64,000 bases of DNA. Origin: Ophiodon elongatus. Lineage: Eukaryota; Chordata; Actinopteri; Perciformes; Hexagrammidae. The notes beneath the pieces were generated by a model that worked only from the letters and a program-made list of their open reading frames with translations, did no database searches and was not told the origin of the DNA. Shown in pieces: positions 1-11,200 of this stretch. Numbering within the stretch: the first letter of the stretch is position 1; each line of letters opens with the position of its first letter. Made by a program: the position numbers and the translations under genes. The DNA lies in NCBI GenBank assembly GCA_016806645.1, contig JACSYO010000471.1:2069501-2133500 (forward strand). Direction: 5' to 3'.

Positions 1-111
1 ATTCAATCTGAGTCGTCTGTCACTGATCTGGGAACGTCGATGTTTCATTTAATCCCATGGTCGTCGCTTCATCCACGGAGAAAATCCTGCGATGCCCCAG
101 ATTGAAGTCCT
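1..111 (+). other. neurod4: probable non-coding first exon of neurod4 (3' part)
   Basis: The sequence before 112 ends in a good splice-donor match (CCT then GTAAGT at 112-117), and the coding exon of neurod4 has an acceptor at 1470-1471. NeuroD-family genes usually have one non-coding 5' exon followed by a single coding exon, so this stretch is probably the end of exon 1. Its start and promoter lie left of the window. This is inference from the splice signals and gene architecture; no transcript evidence is available. Confidence 0.45.
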
Positions 112-1471
112 GTAAGTGACTTTATCTCGCTTGGGGCATTATCAGTTCACAAGTTGACCGGGATTACCCCGAGAGAGGGGGGAGAAACTGAAAAAACACA
201 CACACAATGTATAGATGCAAAGAGGCATCACTCAAAGGTACAGTAAATAGTTGAAGGCGATGTCTCTTCCCTGCGCGTTCTTGAGTCGATCGATGACTCA
301 GCACCCAAACCTGTGTCGGAGGAGCGCGCGACAAGGGGGAACTGTCCGGTGCTGAAACAGTTTGAGGACCGCTGAGAGTCACGGTTTACAAAATACGTAT
401 TATTATTACTATTATAGTTATCATTGGTGGATGAAATATTATACTCACTGGGTCCAGGTTAAATCCTTTACAGGGCCGTATCCAGGACTTTAGAAATACT
501 GAAGTCCCCTGATGCTGATGCATACAAATGTGATTGACACCAAAAAGAAGAATTCTAAACGTTCCTATTATTTGGATTTTTATAGATTTTATTACTCCTC
601 AAACTGTTAACTATATTTTCTGTCATTTGTAATTGCTTACACGAAGGACAGTGTGAGGTGGAGAAATACAAAATCCTTTATTTTGTATTGCTCACAGAGT
701 AATCACATTTAAGCTCTAGTCTTAAAATACTGAAATACCCACAATGTGTACGTTTAAATTGTATGTGTTTGTTGCAACAATTCCCTAATTCCCAGAAAAA
801 CAATAATGAGGACTTGACCTCAGTGTTCTCACAGCTGTAGCTCTAGTCCTGATCCTTTGCCTTGTCATAATTCTTTATCACAAACAAGCCACGGAAGAGA
901 AACTAGTCAGTCAACTGATTCATGAACAGCAGCCTGAATACTAACAATCATTCAGCCTGGTGTTAACCTGACTTTGTGGTCGTTTTCCACATCATTTTAG
1001 TATCATTACATACTGCCTATAGCAGTCATAGAGTTTGCCGGGTTTTTTTTGTCTGAACAAAGGTGGTCTATTCTTCAGAGGTGCACAAAGTATCACATCC
1101 TTTAAGTAAAAGTATGGATGCAATATTTTAATGGATCAATGTTTGGTTGTAGCTCGGTGAGTTGTCAATTTAACATATTTCATGACAACACATATTATAT
1201 AAACTGGTCATAAAATCTAAAGATACAAAGTAGCTAGTAGGTGAGTAAAAGAAAAATATTTTCCTCTGTTAAATAGTAGAGTAATAAAATAGAAATATGT
1301 AAGTAAAGTGCAAATACCTCAAAGTTGTACTCAAGTGCAGTACTTAGTTTTTCTGTGCATTACTTAATTTTGACCATTGCCATTCTTCTGCTGTGGTTGT
1401 AAGTGTTCATTGAAAATAAGTATTTGTTTGCACAGCACGTGTGTTTGACAAAGATGTCATCTTGTTTCTAG
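112..1471 (+). other. neurod4: probable neurod4 intron 1
   Basis: This stretch lies between a donor GT at 112 and the acceptor TTGTTTCTAG ending at 1471. It is AT-rich and has no coding potential. Its last third holds a degenerate dispersed repeat, listed separately. Confidence 0.4.
1085..1370 (+). repeat. degenerate fish dispersed repeat (AAGTAAAAGTA / CTCAAAGTTGTACTCAAG type)
   Basis: This part of the neurod4 intron starts with TTTAAGTAAAAGTATGGATG and ends with an AAAGTTGTACTCAAGTGCAG-like tail. I recognise that arrangement of phrases from a very common interspersed repeat of percomorph fish genomes. The class is not assigned here. The copy looks old and its boundaries are approximate. 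Confidence 0.45.
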
Positions 1472-1477
1472 AGTACC

Positions 1478-2476
1478 ATGATGATTAAACCATATGTGAG
1501 ACAAGGCGAGGGGGAGGAGGCCGTCAGCCCTCTGCAGTGGATGGATGGAGACATGAGCTCACCTGATGGAGATGCATCAGTCTCATCACACTGCTACGGA
1601 ACAGGTGGAGAGAACCAACAGGACGGGGAGATGGGGAGTGAGGATGCACAGGAGGACGAGGAGGATGAGGAGGAGGGACAGGAGGATGAAAACGAGTCCA
1701 AAAGACGCGGGCCCAAGAAAAAGCGGATGACAAAGGTCCGGCAGGAGCGATTCCGTGCGAGGCGCGTAAAGGCTAATGCAAGGGAGCGTTCGCGTATGCA
1801 CGGTCTAAATGATGCACTGGAGAGCCTGCGCACCATCATGCCATGTCACTCCAAAACACAGAAACTGTCTAAGATCGAGACGTTACGGCTGGCCCGCAAC
1901 TACATCTGCGCTCTGTCCGAGGCCCTGGAGGGGGGCCTCTCCACGGAGAGCAGGAGCTTCATGGAGACACTGTGTAAGGGCCTCTCTCAGCCCACCAGCA
2001 ACCTGGTGGCCGGCTGCTTGCAGCTGGGGCCGGCCTCTGGTGCCGGGGTGAGGTCTGAGGACAGACACAGAGTCCGGGCAGCACCTGCTCCTCTCGGTGG
2101 CGTGGTGAGCTACTCCTCTCCAGGACTGCCAAGTCCGCCGTATGGCACTTTTGACTCTGCTCACCTGCTTCACCTGAGGGCCATAAAAGGAGGAGTGTAC
2201 GAGAATCACTCGCCTAATGAGTATAATGCCGGAGGAGTGGGGACCCCTCCGTACGACGGCCCCCCTACACCACCTCTGAGCATCAGCAGTAACCTGATGC
2301 CCAAACAGGAGCCTTCACCCCACTACCCGCCTTCTCACCACTACTCCCCCTCCCCTGTGGACCAGGGCCTGTATCAGACTCAGACCGGCTATAACGGACA
2401 CTTGGAGGGGCCCTATGACTCCTACCATCCACAGCACATGCCCCCCCGACAGATAACCTCCGTCTACAGAGACTGA
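1478..2476 (+). CDS. neurod4: neurogenic differentiation factor 4 (bHLH transcription factor)
   Basis: This is a nuclear proneural transcription factor that, with an E-protein partner, binds E-boxes and drives neuronal differentiation, notably in retina and hindbrain. The 332-residue protein has an acidic run (about 54-73), a basic nuclear-localisation-like stretch KRRGPKKKRMTK (75-86), the bHLH domain (about 95-150, basic region RRVKANARERSRMHGLN) and the NeuroD C-terminal region. NEUROD4 rather than NEUROD1/2/6 is indicated by CKGLSQPTSNLVAGCLQLGP (166-185), SPGLPSPPYG, PPYDGPPTPPLSIS and the YDSY...D ending. Length is close to the roughly 330 residues of the mammalian protein. The ATG-ATG start follows an acceptor at 1470-1471 by six bases, and the whole CDS is in one exon, as usual for this family. 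Oddities are ICALSE where the family has IWALSE, and PCHSKTQ for PCYSKTQ. Confidence 0.93.
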   Translation: MMIKPYVRQGEGEEAVSPLQWMDGDMSSPDGDASVSSHCYGTGGENQQDGEMGSEDAQEDEEDEEEGQEDENESKRRGPKKKRMTKVRQERFRARRVKANARERSRMHGLNDALESLRTIMPCHSKTQKLSKIETLRLARNYICALSEALEGGLSTESRSFMETLCKGLSQPTSNLVAGCLQLGPASGAGVRSEDRHRVRAAPAPLGGVVSYSSPGLPSPPYGTFDSAHLLHLRAIKGGVYENHSPNEYNAGGVGTPPYDGPPTPPLSISSNLMPKQEPSPHYPPSHHYSPSPVDQGLYQTQTGYNGHLEGPYDSYHPQHMPPRQITSVYRD

Positions 2477-3290
2477 GACGGATCAGGAGAGTCGACTCTG
2501 TTTCAGCCATCAATTCAACCTGACTGCTCGTCTTCACTCTTCCTTCATGAACACTGACTGAAGGATCGGCCTCTCCCAGTAGACAGTCTGCTAGTATGAA
2601 CTGTAAAGTAAAAATGATGTGTTTGCATGTGTGCACATAGACTAGCACTGCTGAACAATGTTAAGAACATTAAAAGAAATACTTGACTAAAACCAACACA
2701 TTTTCTTAAGACACTGATTACCAAATATTTTTCGGGTCCGAACAGGAAATGTTGCTTTGGCCATTTGGACCAGATGTCCTGTTACTGTGATACAAGCACT
2801 TCTAATTTAGCTTTGGTAACATCAGATATTCTACATAAATTAAAGGTATTTTTTATTTATTTAATTTAATACAGTATATATGGACTTTGTTATGATGTGC
2901 AGGTTTGTGTCTGGTTTTCCTTTTGTACATATTTGTGGCCAAGGCCTCTCTTTGTTTGCTACTTAGACTGATAGTTTATCTCTTATATTACTTTTGTGTC
3001 TTTTTCTTTGTTTATTACAGTATTTCATGTTTTTATACAAACATATTCAGAGGTAGATTTGCTTACGCTGTGTGGCTGATCTTTGGAAGCTGTTGTCTAC
3101 AGAAGGAAGATGCTTTGATTAAACAAAGATCATGTTGGAGAAGCAAAAATGAAATTCTCAGGTTAAAATTATGAAAATTAATGTCTAATTTTCACCAAAT
3201 TTGCGTTAGATAAAATGTAATTTTCTTTGTCTTTTTCATTTCTGATGTCTTTTGGAAAATTTGATGTTATTAAAAGATTTTAAAAGTCAA
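2477..3290 (+). other. neurod4: neurod4 3' untranslated region (approximate)
   Basis: AT-rich sequence follows the stop codon. ATTAAA-type polyadenylation signals are seen at 2669-2674, 3118-3123 and 3269-3274. I cannot tell from sequence alone which is used, and there is no canonical AATAAA here. The short ORF inside it has no family resemblance. Confidence 0.4.
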
Positions 3291-3320
3291 TCAGTCCATG
3301 GATGTTGTGTTTACTTTCTG

Positions 3321-3474
3321 TCAGACAGACAGACAGACAGACAGATAGATAGATAGATAGATAGATAGATATGTATATATATATATATATCTATATATAT
3401 ATAGATATATATATAGATAGATAGATAGATATGTATATATATATATTTATAGATAGATAGATAGATAGATAGAT
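3321..3474. repeat. compound microsatellite (CAGA)n-(GATA)n-(TA)n
   Basis: A run of CAGA units passes into GATA units, then TATA tracts, then more GATA units. The tract is imperfect and contains small palindromes. Confidence 0.95.
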
Positions 3475-6400
3475 TATTTTTGTCTCATATAACAAAATCA
3501 ATTCAGCATCACCAGAGCGAGCGACTTTGTTTCTCATTTTTCTCCCCTGATTTCTGTGGTTTAGCTTCACTAATCCTTTGGCCGTCTTTTAATGAAAGGG
3601 CGGATGTGCGAGGCAGGATTGTAAGATAAAGATTTATGATTAACGTGGCTGCCTGGCCATGCAGGCGTTCTTCTTCACTGACACAGGGATGGCATAATCC
3701 TGTCCTGACATCCACTCAGACCACAACTTAACACTCACATATGAAATAAACACATGTCTGTACATTTATACCGTTGACCTTTCATATATACTGTACACAT
3801 ACATTCAGGATCCTAAATATGTGTAATACTGTATCTAGACAAATATCCATTTGGTTGGAGATACCCGACTTTCCTTTTTTATGGAACGTGAATCTGATGA
3901 TTGAAAAGTAATAGAAAAACATTAAGTGATATCAGGTTGAAAAGATAAAATTATAGAGCAACTGACTGAGTAGAAAAATATCGGTAACTGTCAAAGTGGA
4001 GACAACAATGAAAAAAAGAACAAAGATCTGATCCAAGAGCAGCCACTTCTGTTGATTCATGGTCCAGGCTGGTCAGTGTGAGGACCACCCACTGAGAGGT
4101 CAGTTAGAGGGGGTCACAAGGTCACACTGGGTCATGGCTCACTTGTGGGAATGGTCTGAAAGTGTCATGGTCGCCAGTTGAATCATCTTTTTGCTGGTCA
4201 ACTCATCTTCTGGTTTACTTCTGAACACTGTTCACCACAGCTTTCCGTTTAGAACTGTGAGTGTTTGGTAAGTATGATGTTAGAGGTTATATTATGGATG
4301 AAATGTTCATAATCCTGATAAACATGCTGACGAACATCCCACGCTTGACCTGCGCTGGGAGAAATATATCACTTTGTTTTCACAAGGATTAGTATAAGCC
4401 TGTGTGTGTTCGTCGTGCATTTGCACTACTAACCAGGGGAACCAGGGAGTAACTTTGTAGGAGCGGGATGAACAACAGAAACAGGCCATCTCTCTGCTCT
4501 TTAAAGGCCGACTAGCCTCAGACATGACATCTGACCCTGGATATTTGGGATATTCCTTATTTATCCACATGATAGATGATAGACCGTTGATGGACCAATG
4601 TTTTAGGGGAAAAAAAGATTTGCCATTTCAAAAGGCCACTTTTTCACCCAAAACAAACAAAGGGCTGGATTCACCCTTTTTGACCCTTGACCCCTCTGAC
4701 TGTGACTCAAGATGGTCTATTTGAGCCCATGATGGCAGCAGAGATGTTTCATGTGCTACTACTATCTCACTTCTGTAAAAGCCATTTTTAATCTCAGCGA
4801 GGCACATTCCTGGTTAGAGGAAAAAATATGTATATCTTATTTTACTGGTCGATCATTTTCAAATAATTTACTAAAGAAATTCGAATTAGTTTCCTGGTGT
4901 TTTGGTGATAATCATACAGTAGGAAAAATAAAGATAGTTTTCATTGCAAGTGTAACTAAGTCTGTTAGTCAGTGCACAGGTCATCTGACACAAATGTTAA
5001 ATTTGTCTACAGCGATACATGCAATTCAAGATGTGTGGAGAATACAGTTTCCAATAATAAATGTATAGTTACTTGGGTTTATATGAGAACTGCTTTCAAG
5101 GAAATTTATATTTTCCAGATAAAAGTTTTCCTATTCCTATAAAGTGAATTTTGGAAATAATGAACCCAGAAAACAAAGCATTACAGAGTTTATTTCTTTC
5201 ATATTGCAGCTTCTTACTACCTGATTATTATCTGTAAGTCAACTACATAATATAATGTATATCCAGTGTATGTGTTGGATTTAGTATGTATTTTTATCCA
5301 TGTGCAGCATGCGTCTGTGAAATACACAGAAAACATTGTGCGTGCATGGCTGCCTTATTTGGGATAAAACAGTATTAAGCAGCTGATCGGAGCTCAGTGT
5401 CTGAATGGTTGCATTAACTCACTAATCCTGAAGGGAGAGGGGCAGTCGGGGCAGCAGCTCATCATCTCCTCTGCAGCACAACAGTATGCGGCTATTGCGC
5501 ACTTAGTCCACAACAAAGCATCCGATGGAGCTAAAGACTCACTCAGGGATCAATAAAAGTATCTTAATTCAAATTACATTCAGGAAAAAGTAGTATCCTG
5601 GCCTGTTTATACCCATGAGGAGAGCTTTGGCTATCGCAGATGCATTTGTTAGTAACCAGTCTATAAATGAGGAGAGTAGAATAACACTGCCACCAAGTGG
5701 TAAAAGCTTTTATTGAAATAAAATCATCCGTTGGCTGAGAGGTGAGCATTTGGGCACTAGGTGTCCCTATCAGACAACCTGCTGTAACTGTGAAGTCTCA
5801 CTGAGGCCTTCTGGAAGTACTGGAGTGGAAAAAGAGAGACACGATCTTTCACTACTTGGCTTTGCTGAACTTGATGAGTGATTGAAATTCAGTTCTCAGT
5901 TAAAAAAAACATCTGCAGGAAGAACCTCATCCTTTTCAGTGTCCAAACTAAACATTTGACATTTAATTTGCACAAGGTAGAAACGGAATAAAACAGAAAA
6001 CATTCGATGAAATTTCATCTGCTAAACACAGCGTGCCGGCAGAGTGAGTGAGGAGTGGGAATAAAATTAACCTATTTACATGTAAACTGGTTGATGGAGT
6101 GTGTTTGGATCAGAATAATCAGGCTAATGAAGGAACCTGGGGACTCGGTTCAATCAGAAATCTGCATGCTGTCCTCTCTATCCAGCTAGCGATCATATAA
6201 AACTCTGTTATTATTTACCGTGAAAGGACATGAAAAGGGATTAATCAAGGAAATCTGACTGATTAAATCTTCAAAGGCGGCACTGAAGAGCAAGGGCTAA
6301 TAGGGAGGAGGGACGTGGTCGGTGCTTTTATCGTTGAGGTGGAAAACAACCAAGAACAAAAGCAGACAGTGTTCTCAGGACTGCTGGCAAAGTGGGCTGA

Positions 6401-7528
6401 AAAGGAGCCAAAAGCAATGTTGGAATACAACACAACTGGCTCTATTTAAATAAAACCTTTATTTGGTTCAAATCTTCTTGTTTGATCTATTTCATTTGTA
6501 TTTTTTTGTGATAATGCCTTTGTAGAGAGTGATTCTGATGTAAGTGGGTTTTTCTGCAAAATCGAGAATCAACCACAAAATTGTGTTAGTTGCATCAAAA
6601 AAGAAAGTGTTGAATCCCCACAATAGTAAAAACACATCTGTACAGTCAAAAGGCTGAATCAATCAATTAAAAAATATGTCATATCACAAACATCTCAGAC
6701 ATTAATTGACAAGTCAATGTACCTATAAGAAAAACTAAATATCTCAATATTAATTTTCCATTTTATGAAAAGATCAAGTACTATAGTATATATTTAGTAT
6801 ATATTTGAGGTAGTTATACTTTGCTTCTCCTTTATAGTTCAACTCAACAGATTTCGAATATAAGACTTTTACTTGACTTTACGTTCACATATTACTTTTT
6901 TTACCAAAAGGATTTGAATACTTCTTATACAGACACAAAAGGAGTGATGTTTATCAACAAGAAAAAGAAATGCAATTACAGGAGGGAGATCATACAACAA
7001 GTAGCCAAAAATCTGAGATCCATCCCTATTATTCCAAAAACGTGTACAATAACCAAAAATACATTTATATAATAATGTCAGTAAAATATAGCTTTTTCTT
7101 GATTGATCTGTATCTCTTAAAGAACAATTCTGGATTCATATTCTTAAAGATATGACGTGTAATGTTGAACCAGTTAATGATCTTCTAAAGTAAGTGTGCC
7201 TTCTTTAACCTCCTTCTGAGAATAGACATCCTGTCCACCTTAATGTATAAAGTCTCCTGTTACTTATGTATTATTAATTATCGGAGACAAATGCCAACCT
7301 GGACAAAAAAGTATGTGAACAGAGAGTCGTAAAAATGCAACTGCATTGTTGTGGCCTATAGTTTAATTAGCTGGTTGTAGGAGTCGTTATGTCTCCCAAA
7401 CAGCGCCACATGTTGAGAGGAATGGAGACCACGTAAACATTGATGAGCCATTTATAGATCAGAGGAAGAGGAAACCAATGTCCTGCATTTCTCTGCCGGA
7501 TGTAATGGTGAGTGTTCTTGTAAAAATT

Positions 7529-7535
<7 letters not shown>
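3475..7535. other. intergenic, no gene recognised
   Basis: I see no coding exon, RNA gene or clear transposon here. The short ORFs show no family resemblance. Around 6010-6330 the composition is mixed, not low-complexity, with several homeodomain-like cores (TAATCA, TTAATC, GATTAAAT). That makes it a possible conserved non-coding element, which is speculation without a cross-species alignment. Confidence 0.6.

Positions 7536-7572
<37 letters not shown>
7536..7572. repeat. (GA)n microsatellite
   Basis: A near-perfect GA dinucleotide run lies about 40 bp left of the large GT-rich block. Confidence 0.95.
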
Positions 7573-7575
<3 letters not shown>

Positions 7576-7608
7576 GTTTAGAGAAGAGCGATCCTGAGGG
7601 GACGAATC

Positions 7609-8033
7609 GTGTGCCTGTGTGCGTGTGTGTGTGTGTGTGTGCTGTGTGCCTGTGTGCCTGTGTGTGTGTGCGTGTGTGTGTGCCTGTGTGCGTGTGTGTG
7701 TGTGTGCGTGCGGCGTGTGTGTGTGTGTATGTGTGCGTGTGTGTGTGTGCGGCGGTGTGTGCGCCTGTGTGCTGTGTGTGCGGCGCAGGCGCGCGCATGC
7801 GGTGTGTGTGCGCGGCGTGTGTGCCTGTGTGCGTGTGTGTGTGCGTGCATGCGGCGTGTGTGTGTGTATGTGTGCGTGTGTGTGTGCGCGGCGGTAAGGC
7901 GCCGTGCGTGTGTGCGTATGCGTGCATGGGCGGTGTGTGTGTGCGTGCGCAGTGTGTGCCTGTGTGCGCAGTGTGTGTGCGCGTGCGCAGGCATGCAGGG
8001 CGTGTGTGTGTGCGTGTGTGTGTGTGGTGTATG

Positions 8034-8117
<84 letters not shown>
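7609..8117. repeat. about 500-bp GT-rich satellite block with higher-order repeat
   Basis: This is almost pure alternating purine-pyrimidine sequence (GT/GC/AT steps). The left two thirds is an interrupted mosaic of GTGTGC, GCGG and GCCTG variants, and the right end (about 8035-8117) is perfect (GT)n. A segment near 7680-7757 recurs near 7820-7893, each running from GCCTGTGTGCG to a closing GCGG, so a roughly 140-bp unit was duplicated inside the block. The long ORFs here (His-Thr repeats on the minus strand, Cys-Val repeats on the plus strand) are artefacts of the repeat. Confidence 0.95.
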
Positions 8118-8119
<2 letters not shown>

Positions 8120-8213
8120 CTGTATCCCCTGGTGAAATGTGCTTACTGCTCCAGTTTGCTGTCCTTCCCCACTGTCCTTTAACCTAACCCCTGGGTGGCA
8201 TGTTGCCAGAGGG

Positions 8214-8214
<1 letters not shown>

Positions 8215-8264
<50 letters not shown>
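8215..8264. repeat. (GT)n microsatellite
   Basis: A second, perfect GT run is separated from the large GT block by about 100 bp of ordinary sequence. Confidence 0.95.
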
Positions 8265-8268
<4 letters not shown>

Positions 8269-11200
8269 CCATAATATGCAAATTAAATAAAAGTGAAGAT
8301 GTATGCCTCAAATTAGACGAGGTTATGAGTTTACATGGGCATCTCTCTCTCAGAAGTGTCACTGCGGGATCCTGCCAAGCTATTATTGCTTTTACGGCTA
8401 GCATTACACACTCTCTTTAAACAATGTTTTTCTTTTTAACAGTCTATCTCATTTACACAAGAGTACTTCACATATCCCACTGAAAGCCATTAAGATGTTC
8501 ATATAGCTTTGATGGCCTGTACTTAACCCCACATTTCTCCACCATATTCTGGAAGGTAAGTTGTAAATTGCAGGAGGCAGAGTAGAGCTGACTTCTTCTT
8601 CACAGGACTTTTAGCATATCAGAATTAGGCTGACATTTACTCGACATTGCGCCATGCGTCAGTCTCACCTCAAGCTCCGGCTCCTGGTCCTCCACCTAAT
8701 ACTCTCCTGCCTCCCTGAAACAACCCTTGCAAGCACATTTATGACATCCAATCTGAATTCACACTTACTGGCATCGACATGCTCGCACACAGGAACCCAA
8801 CGGTATCATGTTTGTGAATTTCGTGTGACTGTGTTCATCTCACAGCCATCCACATTTTCATTTCGTCACCCAAACTATTCCGGCACTTCACTAATTGAAC
8901 TGCGTGACGGGTGACTAGGAGGCTGAGCATGTTTCGGATCGACGTTTTAAAGAAGGCCACCTACAGTAAGAAAGTTACCTCCTGATGTTTGATGCTTTTC
9001 TCTGTGCGACTGTAGAAGAGGAACTGCATCTGGAGGCTGTTAAAACAGTCGGGGATATACTTTCATTCACACTTTGCTCAAATTACTGTAACCAGATTAA
9101 AGCACTTCATTAACGAGTTTCCTAAATTAACCTCAGAGTAAAAATCAGTTTGATCACCTGGTTAACGTCTGGTAGCCACGAGGACGTGTGTTATTAGCAG
9201 CAATAATAAAGGAAAATGTCAAATGAAAGGAGTTCATGAGAGTCTTAATAATTTCCTTCATCTTGGTGTATATGCTACTTAAAGATGCACTTACCAATAT
9301 TTTTATATTAACCACAGATCAAATGACTGTGTGAGGAAAGAGGTGTCACTCTAAGTGAGATAATTATCACCCGACTCTGCAAAGCATTTTAGTGTCTTTC
9401 AGCTCAATGTTTTGATTTCACAGCCTAAAACTTTATTGTTTTGATTGACTCTTGCCCCTCTCATTGGCGTCGTTTTCATCCTCGGCAGACTGCTGTTTTT
9501 AGTGAAAACGCTATAATAAACCAACCGTTCACTACCTGCCCAGGAACCACACAGCGGAAATTCAAAGTTGGCGACTAACTGGTGAACCAAGTGGAGCATT
9601 GAGCAGCTGAAGAGCCAGATCTTTCCCCCAAGAGAAGATTGAGACAAAAACAGAGCTAATAGAGAGTGAATATTGGACTTCAAGGTTGCTCAGACGTGTA
9701 AATGTTTGCTTACACGCTTGCCACAACAACTTATATGGCGATAATACAGTAAGTCAGTGTGCTTACAGCTTATTGCAATGCCCCCAAGTCGACAAAAAAA
9801 AGATTCAGGTTGAAGAAATTGATATATATGCTGTTGTAAATCTTTTTCTAGATAATCAATTAAGAAACAGCATAGATATAAAATAAGCAGACATGAATTT
9901 CTGTTTGCTGCTTAAATCAAGCAATTGTATTACCATAAATAAAGAGGGTTAGCTACCACAGTATAGTATAACAACATCTACAAGTTGACACATTTCTATT
10001 GTCTCAGTGTATATAATATCATCATAATACCCTCTTGATAAAGGTTGGTGGACTGTAAGAACACCTGGGATAATGTTTGGCACAAGTCAGGACTTTACCT
10101 TCTTTGTCCCTCACACAGTATGATATGTTATATATTCTAAATATATATAAGAATGTTGTCAATGTTGTACAAACTACTGTCTAATGTGCCTTTGCATTGT
10201 TGAATAAGAAAATGTTGAAAAGAACATCTTAACAACTGAAGTTCTTTTACTTGTACATTATTTGTAACATAAAGCTATTTTGCTGTCAGCCAAAATATAT
10301 GAATCAACCCCAAAGTTTTGTACAAATGCACCACTTTTTATTCACTTGGCTTTGTGACCTTTCTGACACATTTGCAGAATCAAAACACCAAAAGGAAGAC
10401 CAGGAAAACTATTTGCATGCAATTGCAGTTGTAGGACTATTTCTCTCATCTGGCTATCAACTCACAAATGTGCATGATATCAAAAAGTTGCGTGTGACTT
10501 CCCTCCCCTCTCCCTCTCCCTCCCCCTCAGACATACAGCAGCATATGTTTTGATAGTGTGACTAAGGCACACTTTTTTTCTCTAGTTTATTTGAGCCATT
10601 TAACATATCTGAGAAAGAAACCTGTTGAGCAGAGTCATTTGTGTGAGAACCCATTTCCAAATCAAACAAAAAAAGAAACAACATATCTGCCCGAGAGCCA
10701 TTTGTTTCATCCGCCAATCATATTTCCCTTTGCTTCACCGTGTCAACATTTCCTTCCTCTCCTTCATGTCTTTCAAGTTTCAACAGCTTGCCACCTTCCT
10801 GCTCCTCAACAACGCACACACACTCCAATCCTTGATTCGTCTGATCTGCCACCCGTCGCTGGGTACCCCTCCTCTCTGTCCTGCCCCTCCTTTTCCTTAC
10901 ACCCTCTCTCGCTCTGCCTGTATCTCCCTCCTGCCACAGTTGTCCTCACATATTAGGTTCCACCGTCCTAAGAGGCAGAATTAGCCTCTGGAATTTCGTG
11001 CACTTGTTTCCTTCGCTCCCTGGAAAGAGAATACGGCAGGAAGAAGAAAAGAAAATACACATAGAGAAAATACAGAGAAACAACAGAATAGATTAAAATA
11101 AATCTGAAAAGAGAAAGAGACTGAGAGGAAGATGAAGAAGCTGAACATCAAGCCGCCACGTGTTTGATGCAGCTACACTGAGGGCATGTGGCTGCCAGTG

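Noticed and set aside
3321..3474. Regularly spaced short repeats considered as a CRISPR-like array
   Set aside because: It is a 4-bp/2-bp microsatellite with no spacers, in vertebrate DNA.
7529..8404. 291-residue His-Thr-rich ORF on the minus strand and Cys-Val ORFs on the plus strand
   Set aside because: They are translations of GT/GA microsatellites. They have no non-repetitive domain, no splice context and no resemblance to a protein family.
10558..10984. Two overlapping plus-strand ORFs of 119-132 residues between neurod4 and znf385a
   Set aside because: They come from CT-rich sequence with few stops. The predicted peptides look random and no gene is expected from synteny.
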